NCBI GenBank assembly: GCA_023432655.1 | Contig: JAEYUK010000281.1 | Coordinates: 1-6,503 of the forward strand | Reading direction: 5' to 3' | Length of the DNA: 6,503 nucleotides | Source of the DNA: Pseudomonadota bacterium | Lineage (GTDB): Bacteria; Bdellovibrionota; Bacteriovoracia; Bacteriovoracales; Bacteriovoracaceae | The notes under the pieces: model-generated | What the model saw: only the letters and a program-made list of their open reading frames with translations | Database searches by the model: none | Told to the model about the DNA's origin: nothing | Position numbers and translations under genes: made by a program | Part shown: positions 1 through 6,503 of the stretch, piece by piece | How the letters are laid out: every line of letters begins with the position of its first letter | Numbering within the stretch: position 1 is the first letter of the stretch

Positions 1-1682
1 ATCATATAGAGGGCAATACTCCAGAAAATCCAGGTCAATGCAGGGATGTCAGCAAAACGGGTCACCTTGAGATCTAAAACAAATAGTGATCCGCACAGAA
101 TGAAAACTGCCGCCATTAATGAGAGGCCCAGAATATAAAAAGAACGATTTATTCCCCGAGATAGACGAGCAAAATCTCTGATTCTAATTTCCGGGGAATA
201 ATTATGCTGAGAAGTTTCTTTCAGGAACCATTTAATATGCTTTGGGATGATTCTAAGGGAACTCACCACATCCTTGGCCACCCACATGAGTTCTTCTTGA
301 GCATTCTCTTTCGAGATAAGTTCAGTCACCAAACGGGGAATATCTTTTTCCAGCACTTTGAAAATATTAAGATCTAGTCCTATCGACTTTCCTACCCCGT
401 CCAAAGTCATGAGGGCGCGGAAGATAATGAACCATTCTCGTGGTAGATAGAGTTGATGCTTACTAAGGGTTTTGACCAATCCTTGAACCAAACCAGTCAT
501 ATTTGTTTCTTTCACACTTAAACCGATATAAGGCGAAAGTGCGTCCTTGATGTCTCTGATCAATTCCTCATGATTAGGAATGGCTTCATATTCAGCAACA
601 TCCAGAAATTCATAAACCAGATTATCAAAATTATAGGTAATCACCGCGTACAGAATAGCGATAAGGTTGGCACGATTTTTTTTACTGAGTGTTCCCATGA
701 GGCCAAAATCGATAATGCCTATTCTTCTGTCTTTTAAAACAAAGAAATTCCCGCCATGAAGATCCGCATGAAAAAAACCATCAGCGAGTAAGGTATGAGT
801 GAAAAGCTCGATACTTTTTTCTAGTTTTTCAGCAATATCCGGGCCGATCTCGGCCATCGACTTGAACTCATTAAAGGGCTTACCATCCAGGAATTCCAGC
901 ACCAATACTTCTTGTGTCGAGTACTCCCGGTACACCTTTGGAACCACCAGGAAACCATCCTTATCGATGACTTCCAAATTCTTCCGCAAACGCTCACAGT
1001 TCTGAGCTTCAATGAGAAAATTAAGCTCATTTTCCGTGCTCTTGAAAAAATCAGAAATCATCCGGGACATACCCATGAACTTTATTTCTGTCGATACCTT
1101 CTCAATCTGTTGGACGATAAAAAGAAGGATTTCAAAATCTGTCAGTAAGGTCTTAGCAATATGCGGTCTTCTGATTTTTACAACGACTTTCTGACCATCG
1201 TGAAGTTCCGCTTTATAAACCACTCCAATGGAAGCTGTGCCAATCGGTTCGTGATCGATAGAGGCAAAAACTTCATTCCAGTTTTTGCCAAGATTGGATT
1301 CAATGACCTTTAGAGCAGAATCAAAGGGGATACCTTTTACTTTATTCTGCAAGAGTTTTAACTGGCGGATCATTGATGGTTCGAGAATGTCTTCTCTGGT
1401 TGCCAACAGTTGGCCAACTTTAATAAAGCTTGGGCCTAGTTCCTCGAAACTCAGACGGAGTTGGGTTCCGAAAATTCCCCACCACTCTTCATTACTTAAA
1501 GCTTCATTTTTTAATTCGGAAACGCGGGCAGGTAAGACGAACCCCGGGATTAATTTATCCAGACCTGATTTTACAATCAGCTCAGAGAAACCATGACGAC
1601 TTAATACAGTGAGAATTTCGCGAAAGCGCGAAACGTTCTTGATCGTTTTAGAAATTCCGATGCCAGTCTTGATTAAATCCAT
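1..1682 (-). CDS. ABC1/AarF/UbiB family atypical kinase-like protein (C-terminus cut by window edge)
   Basis: Translation from the ATG at 1682 is open for 560 codons to the left edge. An in-frame TAA at 1686-1688, two codons upstream, fixes this as the first possible start; no clear Shine-Dalgarno is visible. Seen in order: the family KxGQ motif (K88-V-G-Q91), the alanine-rich nucleotide loop as GTASIG (148-153), the VxK lysine K169, the ExD-region helix as E219-L-N221 followed by EAxN, the catalytic loop HADLHGGN (305-312, D307 and N312), and the metal-binding IDFG (324-327). A hydrophobic helix spans about 514-537 and a second begins near 546, matching the paired C-terminal membrane anchor of UbiB. 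UbiB proteins are about 545 residues, so only a few residues should be missing. Family members are ATPases that support ubiquinone biosynthesis or lipid/isoprenoid handling at the inner membrane. The family call is secure; a true UbiB role is not, because the quinone type of this organism is unknown. Confidence 0.95.
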   Translation of the reverse strand, partial: MDLIKTGIGISKTIKNVSRFREILTVLSRHGFSELIVKSGLDKLIPGFVLPARVSELKNEALSNEEWWGIFGTQLRLSFEELGPSFIKVGQLLATREDILEPSMIRQLKLLQNKVKGIPFDSALKVIESNLGKNWNEVFASIDHEPIGTASIGVVYKAELHDGQKVVVKIRRPHIAKTLLTDFEILLFIVQQIEKVSTEIKFMGMSRMISDFFKSTENELNFLIEAQNCERLRKNLEVIDKDGFLVVPKVYREYSTQEVLVLEFLDGKPFNEFKSMAEIGPDIAEKLEKSIELFTHTLLADGFFHADLHGGNFFVLKDRRIGIIDFGLMGTLSKKNRANLIAILYAVITYNFDNLVYEFLDVAEYEAIPNHEELIRDIKDALSPYIGLSVKETNMTGLVQGLVKTLSKHQLYLPREWFIIFRALMTLDGVGKSIGLDLNIFKVLEKDIPRLVTELISKENAQEELMWVAKDVVSSLRIIPKHIKWFLKETSQHNYSPEIRIRDFARLSRGINRSFYILGLSLMAAVFILCGSLFVLDLKVTRFADIPALTWIFWSIALYM

Positions 1683-1766
1683 AAATTACAAGGTCGCTTT
1701 TTATTCTATGGTAAGTTAAAATGCCCAGAGAACCAATGCCTTAGGCGTGAGAGAAGTATTTACCCT
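1683..1766. promoter_or_regulatory. Divergent intergenic region, presumed promoters for both sides
   Basis: This 84-bp gap lies between the starts of the leftward kinase gene and the rightward six-gene run, so promoters for both should be here. On the plus strand TAAAAT (1717-1722) is a possible -10, but the hexamer about 17 bases upstream (TCGCTT, 1694-1699) is a poor -35. On the minus strand TAGAAT (about 1703-1708) is a possible -10, also without a convincing -35. The purine-rich GAGAGAAG at 1749-1756 is the likely ribosome binding site for the gene starting at 1767, with a 10-nt spacer. That promoters lie here is inferred from gene layout; the individual boxes are weak. Confidence 0.4.
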
Positions 1767-2273
1767 ATGCTAAAACCGACTGTTTTAATTTTAATTTTGT
1801 TACTGCAGACCAGCGTATGGGCAGCAGAAACATGCAGTCGTGTGGCGACCATCAATTATCAGGAAGTACTGGTTGATGTGAGTAATAAACATCGGGGCGA
1901 AGGTTTACGCTATTATCTGGAAAAAGATGAAGTGGCCAAAGAGCTTTTGGATGAATACCAAGAGAACAATCGCCCCACTTGGAAGAGTGCGGCCTTAAGT
2001 ACGCTGGGAACCGCCATGGTTTTGGGAAGTTTCCTACGCACTTCCGATGGGCAAAATGATGGAATCGCTAGTCGGAATATGCTGCTTTTTGGCGGCGTGA
2101 GTATGATTGCCGTAAGCTATTTAATTTCTAAAACTAACCAGTACAATAATGAATATTTACTGCAGAAGTCAGTAGAAGAATATAACAAGCGTAATACACC
2201 AAAGATCTATTTCGCTCCCACGAACCCACAAAATGGCTTTGGTCTGGGAGTTGGCGTGGGTCAGGAGTTTTAA
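1767..2273 (+). CDS. Secreted or envelope protein of unknown function with signal peptide
   Basis: I do not recognise this 168-residue protein. It begins with a clear Sec signal peptide: a short Lys-containing start, a Leu/Ile-rich core (6-13) and a V-W-A cleavage site, probably after A19. The mature part has one cysteine (C23, not in a lipobox), a charged stretch (about 40-70), and two hydrophobic segments (about 74-90 and 105-120) separated by a Gly/Asp/Asn-rich turn. Next comes an amphipathic stretch of the form YxxExLLxxSVEEYNxR (126-142), and then a Gly/Val-rich end closing in Phe (157-168). The two segments could be a membrane hairpin facing the periplasm. The alternating Gly/Val end with terminal Phe also resembles an outer-membrane beta-signal, though the protein is short for a barrel. 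It is the first gene of the run, separated by 1 nt from the Cys-rich protein gene. Coding status is well supported by the signal peptide, RBS and tight spacing; the function is unknown. Confidence 0.85.
   Translation: MLKPTVLILILLLQTSVWAAETCSRVATINYQEVLVDVSNKHRGEGLRYYLEKDEVAKELLDEYQENNRPTWKSAALSTLGTAMVLGSFLRTSDGQNDGIASRNMLLFGGVSMIAVSYLISKTNQYNNEYLLQKSVEEYNKRNTPKIYFAPTNPQNGFGLGVGVGQEF
2263..2267 (+). promoter_or_regulatory. Shine-Dalgarno AGGAG that sets a TTG start
   Basis: AGGAG sits inside the last codons of the upstream gene, 7 nt before the TTG at 2275. This is textbook spacing. The only upstream in-frame ATG (2233) has no such site and would add 14 residues entirely within the preceding gene, so this RBS argues for the TTG start. 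Confidence 0.8.
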
Positions 2274-2274
2274 T

Positions 2275-2565
2275 TTGTCACTTACTTGTTACAAATGTGG
2301 TAAACCCCTATCTGATACTTATAAGGTGATGGTTGGACGCCGCGACACATGCCCGCATTGCATGGCGGATATTCGTTGTTGTAAGATGTGCCAATTCTAC
2401 GATCCAAAGGCCTATAACGAATGCCGTGAGCCCTCTGCTGATCGGGTTCAAGACAAAGAGAAAGCTAACTTTTGTGATTATTTTAAGATAGGCTCTTTGG
2501 ATACGAATCCGGATAAAGAAAGACAGGATGCCCTGGCAGAAGCAGCGTCCTTATTTAAAAAATAA
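2275..2565 (+). CDS. Small nine-cysteine protein, zinc-ribbon-like plus second Cys motif
   Basis: The 96-residue product starts at TTG 2275 (see the AGGAG at 2263-2267). It has nine cysteines in two groups. The first is C5-x2-C8 with C26-x2-C29, the spacing of a zinc ribbon. The second is C35-C36-x2-C39, then FYDP, C50-R-E-P, and N-F-C67-DYF, separated by a charged D-R-V-x-D-K-E stretch. The second block looks like a compact four-Cys metal site; I recall similar CREP...NFCDYF ends in uncharacterised proteins of other bacteria, but cannot name a family. The last 25 residues are charged and probably helical. No signal peptide or membrane segment is visible, so the protein is likely cytoplasmic. 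The gene follows the secreted-protein gene by 1 nt and precedes greA by 11 nt, implying co-expression with the transcription and repair genes. Zinc or iron binding is inferred from cysteine spacing alone; the partner and role are unknown. Confidence 0.88.
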   Translation: MSLTCYKCGKPLSDTYKVMVGRRDTCPHCMADIRCCKMCQFYDPKAYNECREPSADRVQDKEKANFCDYFKIGSLDTNPDKERQDALAEAASLFKK

Positions 2566-2576
2566 TTGAGGATTTT

Positions 2577-3050
2577 ATGAGCGAATGTCCTATGACATTA
2601 AATGGCAGGAAACTGCTAGAAGAAGAACTTAGCCAACTTATTAGAGTTGAACGAGAAGATATCAAACAGGCGATTGCTGAAGCTCGGGAACTTGGCGACC
2701 TTAAAGAAAATGCTGAATATGCTGCGGCCAAAGAACGCCAGTCGATTATTGAAGGAAGAATTTTAGACCTTCAGAGTAAACTTGCGCGCGCCCGTATTGT
2801 TGATGTCTCAACCCTTAAAACAGAAAAGATTGTTTTTGGGGCCACAGTTAAGATTTACGACACTCAAAAAGATACAAGCTTTACTTACCAAATCGTTGGT
2901 GAAGACGAAGCGATGACTGATCCAAACAAAATTTCTTATAACTCTCCTCTTGGAAAAGCTCTTATTGGAAAAGAAGAGGGAGATGAGATCATTGTCAAAG
3001 CACCAAAGGGCGATTTGATTTATGAGGTCCAGGAACTCAGTTACCAGTGA
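2577..3050 (+). CDS. greA: Transcription elongation factor GreA
   Basis: The protein is 157 residues, essentially the length of E. coli GreA (158). GreA enters the secondary channel of backtracked RNA polymerase and stimulates cleavage of the extruded transcript so that elongation can resume. The N-terminal half is an antiparallel coiled coil carrying the family signature GDLKENAEY (40-48); its acidic tip residues D41 and E44 fall at the same numbers as the catalytic-tip residues of E. coli GreA. The second half has the FKBP-like globular domain with conserved [17 protein letters not shown] (132-ish onward) and the GD-I-V-KAPKG segment. GreA rather than GreB is indicated by the exact match of tip region and length. 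A GAGGA site (2568-2572) lies 4 nt before the ATG. The 3' end overlaps the recG start by 29 nt in another frame. Confidence 0.97.
   Translation: MSECPMTLNGRKLLEEELSQLIRVEREDIKQAIAEARELGDLKENAEYAAAKERQSIIEGRILDLQSKLARARIVDVSTLKTEKIVFGATVKIYDTQKDTSFTYQIVGEDEAMTDPNKISYNSPLGKALIGKEEGDEIIVKAPKGDLIYEVQELSYQ
3005..3010 (+). promoter_or_regulatory. Possible ribosome binding site for recG inside greA
   Basis: AAAGGG lies 11 nt before the recG ATG at 3022 and within the greA coding region. The spacing is long and the match imperfect. No other in-frame ATG or GTG lies before the conserved RecG sequence begins, so this site together with translational coupling from greA is the best explanation for recG initiation. 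Confidence 0.45.
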
Positions 3051-5118
3051 AATTAACTGGTACTCGCCATTAGAATCTTTGGTTGCCGGCAAAAAGCCAT
3101 CACCAACCATCACTAAACTAACTGAAGCAGGCCTTCAAACGGTCTTGGAACTTTTATGGATTCTTCCTTTGAGAATCCATAAAATGCCTTCCCTTCAACC
3201 ATTCCGGGAAGCAGTGCTGGACCAATTTTTTAAGGGCTCTGGTAAAATACTCCATGTTGATATCAAACCGGCCTTCGGAAGAAGAGGAAAAGGCAATATC
3301 CTCTTGTACAATGGTTATGTCGTTGTAAAAGACGATCTCTCCCATGAAACCCTGAGCCTTCGTTGGTTTAATCTCTATCCTAACCAAAAAAAACAAATTG
3401 AAGCTCTCGACCGCATTGCCTTTCTTGGTCAGGTTCAGGAATTTAAGGCCCAGAAGCAAGTTACGAATCCACAAATCATCGATCCCGAAAGCAATTCAAA
3501 TTCTTATATTATTGAATACCCTACTGTTAATAAAACCAGCGGAGTCCACCTTAAAAAAGTGCTGGATCTTATCCCTAAGCATCTCTGGGAGAACATCCCT
3601 CAGACTTTGCCGGAACTTGGTTACGATAAAAAAATGACTTTAGGACAGGCCTTCAAAATCATCCATGGAAAAATTCCCGTCCAAGAATTTACTCCTAAGT
3701 TAAAAGATGCTGCTGAAGAGCGCTTAATCTATGAAGAGTTTCTCGGTGATCAGTTGAAGATCCAAACCCGAAGAAAGTTTATTAAACGGAAAGAAGCTCC
3801 TGTCTTCATCCTAGACGAAAGTAAAGTCAATGATCTGGTTAAACACCTTCCATTTGAACTGACTTCAGATCAGTTAAAGGTCTTTTCAGAAATTCTCAAA
3901 GACTTTAAATCCGGCCACCCCATGATGAGAATGGTTCAGGGTGACGTGGGTTGTGGAAAAACTATCGTGGCCTTTCTGGCCGCCCGGGTCGCCAATCGCT
4001 GTGGCCATCAGGTGGCCTTAATGTGTCCCACTGAAGCTCTGGCCATTCAGCATTTCGAATCCTTTAAACAGCTGAATCCGGCACTTAATATTGATCTTCT
4101 TTTAGGATCTACTAAGGCCAAAGAGAGAAAGACTATTTTAAAGAATTTAGTCGAAGGCGAAACTGAAATCATCATTGGTACCCACTCTCTTTTCCAGGAG
4201 TCGGTAGTATTTAAAAAATTAGGTCTCGCCATCATTGATGAACAACATAAATTTGGAGTTGAGCAGAGGCTTCGTTTAATTGCAAAGGGTGACGGTGTCC
4301 ATTCTCTCATCATGACCGCTACTCCGATTCCTAGGACCCTGAGTCTCGCCCAGTATGGAGACCTGGATATCTCTTCCATTAAAATGATGCCAGCGGGGCG
4401 CAAGGGTATTAAAACTCGCATTACAGAGAAAGTGAATTACCAGAAGTATCTTGAATTCATTAAAGCTCGCATCGCACTTGGTGAGCAGGCCTATTTTGTT
4501 TTCCCTGCCATAGAAGAATCTGAAACTCTTGATATCCAAAACGTTAAAGATTCACTGGTAAAGTATCAGAAAACTTTCCCGGAATTTTCAATTGGCATGC
4601 TTCATGGACAGATGAAAGCGGAAGAAAAAGAACTCACAGTCAAAAATTTTCGGGACAAAAAAATCCAAATTCTCATTTCAACCAGCGTAATTGAAGTTGG
4701 CATCAATATTCCTAATGCTACGATCATGAGCATTTATAACCCTGAACGCTTTGGTCTTTCTTCTCTTCATCAATTGCGTGGAAGGGTCGGTCGAGGTGAA
4801 AAACCAGGTTTTTGTTTTCTCGTACTTGATAAAGAAGTCTCCCTAGAAGCCCATGAGCGTCTGAGAGTGATTGAAAATAACCTGGACGGGTTTGTTATCG
4901 CTGAGGAAGATTTACGCTTTCGGGGCGAAGGGGATATTTTCGGAGTGGATCAATCAGGAACCGTGATGAATAAAAAATTGGCCAATTTTTTAACTCACAC
5001 AGCAATTCTGGAGCAGGTGGTGTCTGATTTAGAGAAACTTCAAGCTTCCCATCCGGAGCTTTTAACCCCACATTTTGAAAGACTCGCAAAAGATCAGAAA
5101 ATCCTCGATACTATTTAA
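3022..5118 (+). CDS. recG: ATP-dependent DNA helicase RecG
   Basis: RecG is a double-stranded DNA translocase that remodels stalled replication forks, Holliday junctions, D-loops and R-loops. The 698 residues match the family length (E. coli 693). The N-terminal helix and OB-fold wedge domain cover about 14-160, including RWFN (114-117), equivalent to the RFFN of E. coli RecG. Helicase domain 1 carries motif [10 protein letters not shown] (306-314, Lys313), motif II DEQH (406-409) with the RecG-typical FGVEQR after it, and motif [12 protein letters not shown] (432-440). Domain 2 carries [13 protein letters not shown] and [11 protein letters not shown] (583-593), followed by the RecG C-terminal signature [17 protein letters not shown]. 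The P-loop has Cys where E. coli has Ser (GDVGSGKT). The ATG at 3022 lies within greA and is the only reasonable start, since the next in-frame candidate (TTG 3079) is already inside conserved sequence. The FHA gene follows after 9 nt. Confidence 0.98.
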   Translation: MRSRNSVTSEINWYSPLESLVAGKKPSPTITKLTEAGLQTVLELLWILPLRIHKMPSLQPFREAVLDQFFKGSGKILHVDIKPAFGRRGKGNILLYNGYVVVKDDLSHETLSLRWFNLYPNQKKQIEALDRIAFLGQVQEFKAQKQVTNPQIIDPESNSNSYIIEYPTVNKTSGVHLKKVLDLIPKHLWENIPQTLPELGYDKKMTLGQAFKIIHGKIPVQEFTPKLKDAAEERLIYEEFLGDQLKIQTRRKFIKRKEAPVFILDESKVNDLVKHLPFELTSDQLKVFSEILKDFKSGHPMMRMVQGDVGCGKTIVAFLAARVANRCGHQVALMCPTEALAIQHFESFKQLNPALNIDLLLGSTKAKERKTILKNLVEGETEIIIGTHSLFQESVVFKKLGLAIIDEQHKFGVEQRLRLIAKGDGVHSLIMTATPIPRTLSLAQYGDLDISSIKMMPAGRKGIKTRITEKVNYQKYLEFIKARIALGEQAYFVFPAIEESETLDIQNVKDSLVKYQKTFPEFSIGMLHGQMKAEEKELTVKNFRDKKIQILISTSVIEVGINIPNATIMSIYNPERFGLSSLHQLRGRVGRGEKPGFCFLVLDKEVSLEAHERLRVIENNLDGFVIAEEDLRFRGEGDIFGVDQSGTVMNKKLANFLTHTAILEQVVSDLEKLQASHPELLTPHFERLAKDQKILDTI

Positions 5119-5127
5119 GAGGTTCCT

Positions 5128-5535
5128 ATGGTCACTTTAGAAATTCAAAACAGTACGGACACCAATGTCCTGAACGTTTATCAATTCTTTCAAAATCTCA
5201 TTTACCTGGGAAGGACTTCCGGAGACCTCTGGATTGATGATAATGGAATCCTTCCATCCCATGTTATGCTGGAAGTTTTAGGAAAGGATTTATTAGTCCA
5301 TCCTCAGAAGGGTGTTGAATACTTTCTTATCAATGGCAAGAGGGCTTCTCATATTAGAAAGATAAAAGTAAACGACCTTTTGACCATTGGGAACACTGTT
5401 ATAAAAATTAGAGCTTTTGAGGAAACGGAAATTCCGTCTAAAAAGCTTATTCTGGATCAAAAATTAAACCAACTCGTGACAGAAGACTCTAACCGGCTTC
5501 CTGTTATTGAACGATTAACCCAACTCATGAAGTAA
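5128..5535 (+). CDS. Single-domain FHA (forkhead-associated) protein, possibly degenerate
   Basis: The 135-residue protein carries an FHA-like beta-sandwich over about residues 1-95. Seen: the G28-R29 pair opening the phosphopeptide loop, then GDLWIDDNG (32-40), the conserved His (H45), and the N69-G70 pair followed by a KxxDLLTIGNTVIKI strand that ends the fold. FHA domains normally bind phosphothreonine peptides through Arg, Ser and Asn. Here Arg29 and Asn69 are kept, but alignment on H45 puts Leu42 at the usual Ser position (SxxH becomes LPSH). Binding may therefore be altered or lost. The remaining 40 residues form a polar, Leu-spaced tail with no recognised domain. There is no signal peptide or membrane segment. 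A strong AAGAGG site (5117-5122, overlapping the recG stop) lies 5 nt before the ATG, and the hydrolase gene follows after 3 nt. No kinase or phosphatase gene is in view to name a partner. FHA assignment rests on motif pattern only. Confidence 0.82.
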   Translation: MVTLEIQNSTDTNVLNVYQFFQNLIYLGRTSGDLWIDDNGILPSHVMLEVLGKDLLVHPQKGVEYFLINGKRASHIRKIKVNDLLTIGNTVIKIRAFEETEIPSKKLILDQKLNQLVTEDSNRLPVIERLTQLMK

Positions 5536-5538
5536 CCA

Positions 5539-6423
5539 ATGTTTCAGACTAGTGACGCTAACTTTTTTAAAACAGAAGATAATGAGCAAATTTTTTATAA
5601 TAAAAATTTCCACACTATCGACTCCTCAAAACCTGTACTTGTTTTCAATTACGGGCTGGTCTGCAGTAACCATCATTGGAAATTTCAAACTGAATACTTT
5701 GATAAACTTGGTTATCAGATCCTCATTCATGATTACCGTGGCCACTTTCAGTCTACCGGCCAACAACACGTAGAGAAAATTACATTTGCCCAGATGGCAC
5801 AAGACGTGGCGGGCCTTTGCTCTTTCTTGGGGATAAATGAAGCCATTATGCTAGGTCACAGCATGGGAGTGAACGTGTGTCTCCAGTTAGCACAGGATTT
5901 TCCCAAGCTGGTTAAAGGTATGGTGCTTATTTCCGGCACTTTTATTAATGTTAAAGATGTGATGTTTGATACTAATCTCATGGAATTTATCACACCGGTC
6001 GCGGCGCTAGGCCTGGAAAAATATCCGGACCTCTTTAAAAAGATTTGGTCAACCGGTGGCATGAATCCACTCGTAAGAGAGATTATTCACTCTACAGGAT
6101 TCAATCGTTCCAAAGTTTCAAAAGAATTTATCGAAATTTATTTAAACCGCGTGGGACAATTAGGAGCTGAGGTTTTCTTTCAACTCTTTAATGAAATGAC
6201 CCGCCAGAATATCACTCATAGCCTCGAGAAGATGACTATGCCGGCTTTAGTTATGGGAGGACATAAAGATAATGTTATTCCGAATCATCTTCAACGGACT
6301 TTAGCGGGACTTCTTCCCAATAGCGAAACCTATTTTATGCAAAAAGGTTCCCACGTTCCCCAGGCCGATTATCCGCACATGGTAAATGAACGCATTGATT
6401 TATTCATTAAGCAGAACTTTTAA
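5539..6423 (+). CDS. Alpha/beta hydrolase fold protein (serine hydrolase)
   Basis: The 294-residue protein has the full alpha/beta hydrolase layout. The nucleophile elbow is GHSMG (106-110) with Ser108; the acid is Asp244 in GGHKDNVIP; the base is His272 in KGSHVP near the C-terminus. The strand and oxyanion-hole region reads VFNYGLV (35-41), so the usual HG pair is YG. The segment HDYRGHFQSTG matches the DxRGHGxS turn of esterases, haloperoxidases and epoxide hydrolases in altered form. A helical cap insert spans roughly 135-215. No signal peptide is seen, so it is likely cytoplasmic. The substrate cannot be read from sequence; lipid or ester hydrolysis is the default guess. The start lies 3 nt after the FHA stop with only a weak AAG-type RBS, so translation is probably coupled. 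Its TAA interlocks with the stop of a probable convergent gene. Confidence 0.93.
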   Translation: MFQTSDANFFKTEDNEQIFYNKNFHTIDSSKPVLVFNYGLVCSNHHWKFQTEYFDKLGYQILIHDYRGHFQSTGQQHVEKITFAQMAQDVAGLCSFLGINEAIMLGHSMGVNVCLQLAQDFPKLVKGMVLISGTFINVKDVMFDTNLMEFITPVAALGLEKYPDLFKKIWSTGGMNPLVREIIHSTGFNRSKVSKEFIEIYLNRVGQLGAEVFFQLFNEMTRQNITHSLEKMTMPALVMGGHKDNVIPNHLQRTLAGLLPNSETYFMQKGSHVPQADYPHMVNERIDLFIKQNF

Positions 6424-6503
6424 TCAACTTTTAAGTTATTTAAATCGATGATGGGGCGAAAAATTCTCTTCATGGCCGATTTCAGCTGGGCCTTCTTATA
6501 TTC
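6420..6503 (-). CDS. Probable C-terminal end of a convergent gene (cut by window edge)
   Basis: Reading leftward from the right edge, one minus-strand frame is open for 27 codons and ends in TAA at 6422-6420. The visible peptide is basic and polar, with KKAQLKSAMKRIF in the middle and DLNNLKVD at the end, like the amphipathic tail of a real protein. It is too short to assign to any family. Its stop overlaps the hydrolase stop on the other strand (TTAA, 6420-6423), a compact convergent arrangement. The alternative is a plus-strand gene starting at ATG 6448 or 6451 (open to the edge), but that has no Shine-Dalgarno, unlike most genes here, and its peptide is rich in Phe, Leu and Trp as expected for an antisense reading. 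Confidence 0.45.
   Translation of the reverse strand, partial: EYKKAQLKSAMKRIFRPIIDLNNLKVD

Noticed and set aside
799..1612. Plus-strand open frames at 799-1005, 912-1148, 1012-1194, 1285-1596 and 1430-1612
   Set aside because: All lie antisense to the continuous kinase reading frame with its conserved motifs; they have no RBS and no recognisable domains.
2233..2274. ATG at 2233 as start of the Cys-rich protein
   Set aside because: It has no Shine-Dalgarno and would overlap the secreted-protein gene by 41 nt, whereas TTG 2275 has an ideal AGGAG.
2808..3113. Minus-strand open frame across the greA/recG junction
   Set aside because: It is antisense to two strongly conserved genes and its peptide has no recognisable pattern.
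4047..4539. Minus-strand open frames inside recG
   Set aside because: They are antisense to the helicase motifs of RecG and are chance open frames.
6306..6318. Small hairpin GGGA-loop-TCCC as a terminator
   Set aside because: The stem is only 4 bp, lies inside the hydrolase coding region and has no T-tract after it.
6448..6503. Plus-strand gene start at ATG ATG 6448-6453
   Set aside because: No ribosome binding site is present and the peptide looks like an antisense reading of a Lys-rich frame. It is not excluded, since only 18 codons are visible.
1..6503. CRISPR array, insertion sequence, tRNA/rRNA gene or defence/biosynthetic island
   Set aside because: I saw no regularly spaced repeats, terminal inverted repeats, transposase motifs or RNA gene signatures; the genes are housekeeping or small unknown proteins with similar base use.

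Overview
The window reads as a gene-dense piece of a bacterial chromosome that is moderately A+T-rich. It holds one leftward gene on the left, one rightward six-gene run in the middle, and what looks like the tail of another leftward gene at the right edge. The mixture of an ABC1/UbiB kinase, a lone FHA protein, greA and recG would fit a Gram-negative predator-like bacterium of the Bdellovibrionota (Bacteriovorax/Peredibacter type). That placement is inference from gene style and base composition, not a database result.

Layout. Bases 1-1682 (minus strand) encode nearly all of an ABC1/AarF/UbiB atypical kinase whose last residues lie beyond the left edge. An 84-bp divergent gap (1683-1766) separates it from the rightward run: a secreted or envelope protein of unknown function (1767-2273), a small nine-cysteine zinc-finger-like protein that starts with TTG (2275-2565), GreA (2577-3050), RecG (3022-5118), a single-domain FHA protein (5128-5535) and an alpha/beta hydrolase (5539-6423). 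Gaps are 1, 11, -29 (overlap), 9 and 3 nt, so the six genes are very probably one transcription unit with translational coupling. At the right end the hydrolase stop interlocks with the stop of a probable convergent minus-strand gene (6420 to beyond 6503).

How the genes could work together. GreA rescues backtracked RNA polymerase, and RecG remodels stalled forks, D-loops and R-loops. Their coding regions overlap, which joins two functions that both relieve transcription-replication conflict. The other members (envelope protein, Cys-rich protein, FHA protein, hydrolase) have no obvious shared pathway, so the operon may simply be a tightly packed housekeeping cluster.

I found no mobile element, CRISPR array, RNA gene or convincing new defence or biosynthetic system. 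The best points for a second look are the Cys-rich protein, the FHA protein that appears to lack its phospho-binding serine, the greA/recG overlap and the unknown secreted protein.
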